The translations under genes were made by a program, and so were the position numbers. A DNA stretch of 14,262 nt from Accumulibacter sp. (GTDB lineage Bacteria; Pseudomonadota; Gammaproteobacteria; Burkholderiales; Rhodocyclaceae): contig JAITAJ010000194.1 of NCBI GenBank assembly GCA_031284185.1, forward strand, positions 1-14,262, written 5' to 3'. This document shows, piece after piece, positions 14,121 to 14,262 of this stretch (position 1 is the first letter of the stretch; every line of letters begins with the position of its first letter). Below the pieces are notes generated by a model. It worked only from the letters and a program-made list of their open reading frames with translations, was not told the origin of the DNA and made no database searches.

Positions 14121-14262
14121 GTTCAGAGGACAGGGTTCAGAAGACAGGGGTTGGAGAGGACAGAAGACAGATCGGCTTGGACGCTTCGCGTCGGGTGATG
14201 GGCGAAAAACCGAGTGATCGGGTTCAGAGGACAGGCTTGTAAAGGACAGAAGACAGAAAAAC
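14121..14262 (+). repeat. Heptamer/hairpin repeat copy R6 (after cobO), runs off the window
   Basis: This copy begins 11 bases after the cobO stop with gttcagaggacaggg and gttcagaagacagggg as near-identical 15-mers, then an arm with agaggacagaagacagat. The mini-hairpin reads GACGC-TTC-GCGTC (14180-14192), where a G-C pair of other copies is replaced by A-T. The palindrome is CCGAGTGATCGG (14210-14221). Further heptamers run to the right edge. The order hairpin then palindrome matches copies R1 and R2 and is opposite to R3 and R5. Confidence 0.85.

Overview
The window is high-GC DNA from a proteobacterium, most likely a betaproteobacterium of the Rhodocyclales type. I base this on the conserved gene order (ftsX-ftsE-ftsY divergent from M16 peptidase pair-rsmD-coaD-ferredoxin) and on the protein sequences themselves. 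No database search was possible, so the genus is left open.

Layout. 1-690: transposon debris. The 3' end of an IS5-family element (+) interrupts a frameshifted IS110-family transposase (-). 789-3680 (-): ftsY, ftsE and ftsX, for SRP-dependent membrane targeting and septation. 3977-8037 (+): two M16 peptidase-like proteins, an active and a degenerate partner, then rsmD, coaD and a 2[4Fe-4S] ferredoxin, tightly packed. 8061-10046 (-): a dynamin-like GTPase, convergent with the ferredoxin. 10156-12238 (-): exbD, exbB and tonB as an operon transcribed tonB-exbB-exbD. 12240-13490: a regulatory island with a clear cobalamin riboswitch on the minus strand (tonB side) and a second, less canonical one on the plus strand (cobO side). 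13496-14110 (+): cobO/btuR, the corrinoid adenosyltransferase. The last block looks like a B12 uptake-energising and B12-activation locus whose two arms both respond to cobalamin.

The most unusual feature is an interspersed repeat family. It has substantial copies at 688-800, 2342-2550, 3451-3884, 10099-10218 and 14121-14262, and a small remnant at 5313-5341. The best copy (10099-10218, 120 bp) has 38-bp terminal inverted repeats that match at 33 of 38 positions. The arms are built from the heptamers AGGACAG and AAGACAG. They enclose a palindrome around CCGAGCGCTCGG and a GGCGC-GAA-GCGCC mini-hairpin. The hairpin shows a compensatory base-pair change in one copy, and its loop varies while its stem is kept.

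The repeats sit at gene borders and have become part of genes. They supply the last codons of ftsX, ftsY, the first M16 gene and exbD, the overlapping stop and start of the M16 pair, and apparently the whole N-terminal start region of ftsY. I see no transposase linked to them. They may be a non-autonomous (MITE/REP-like) element, a terminator-like RNA element, or both.
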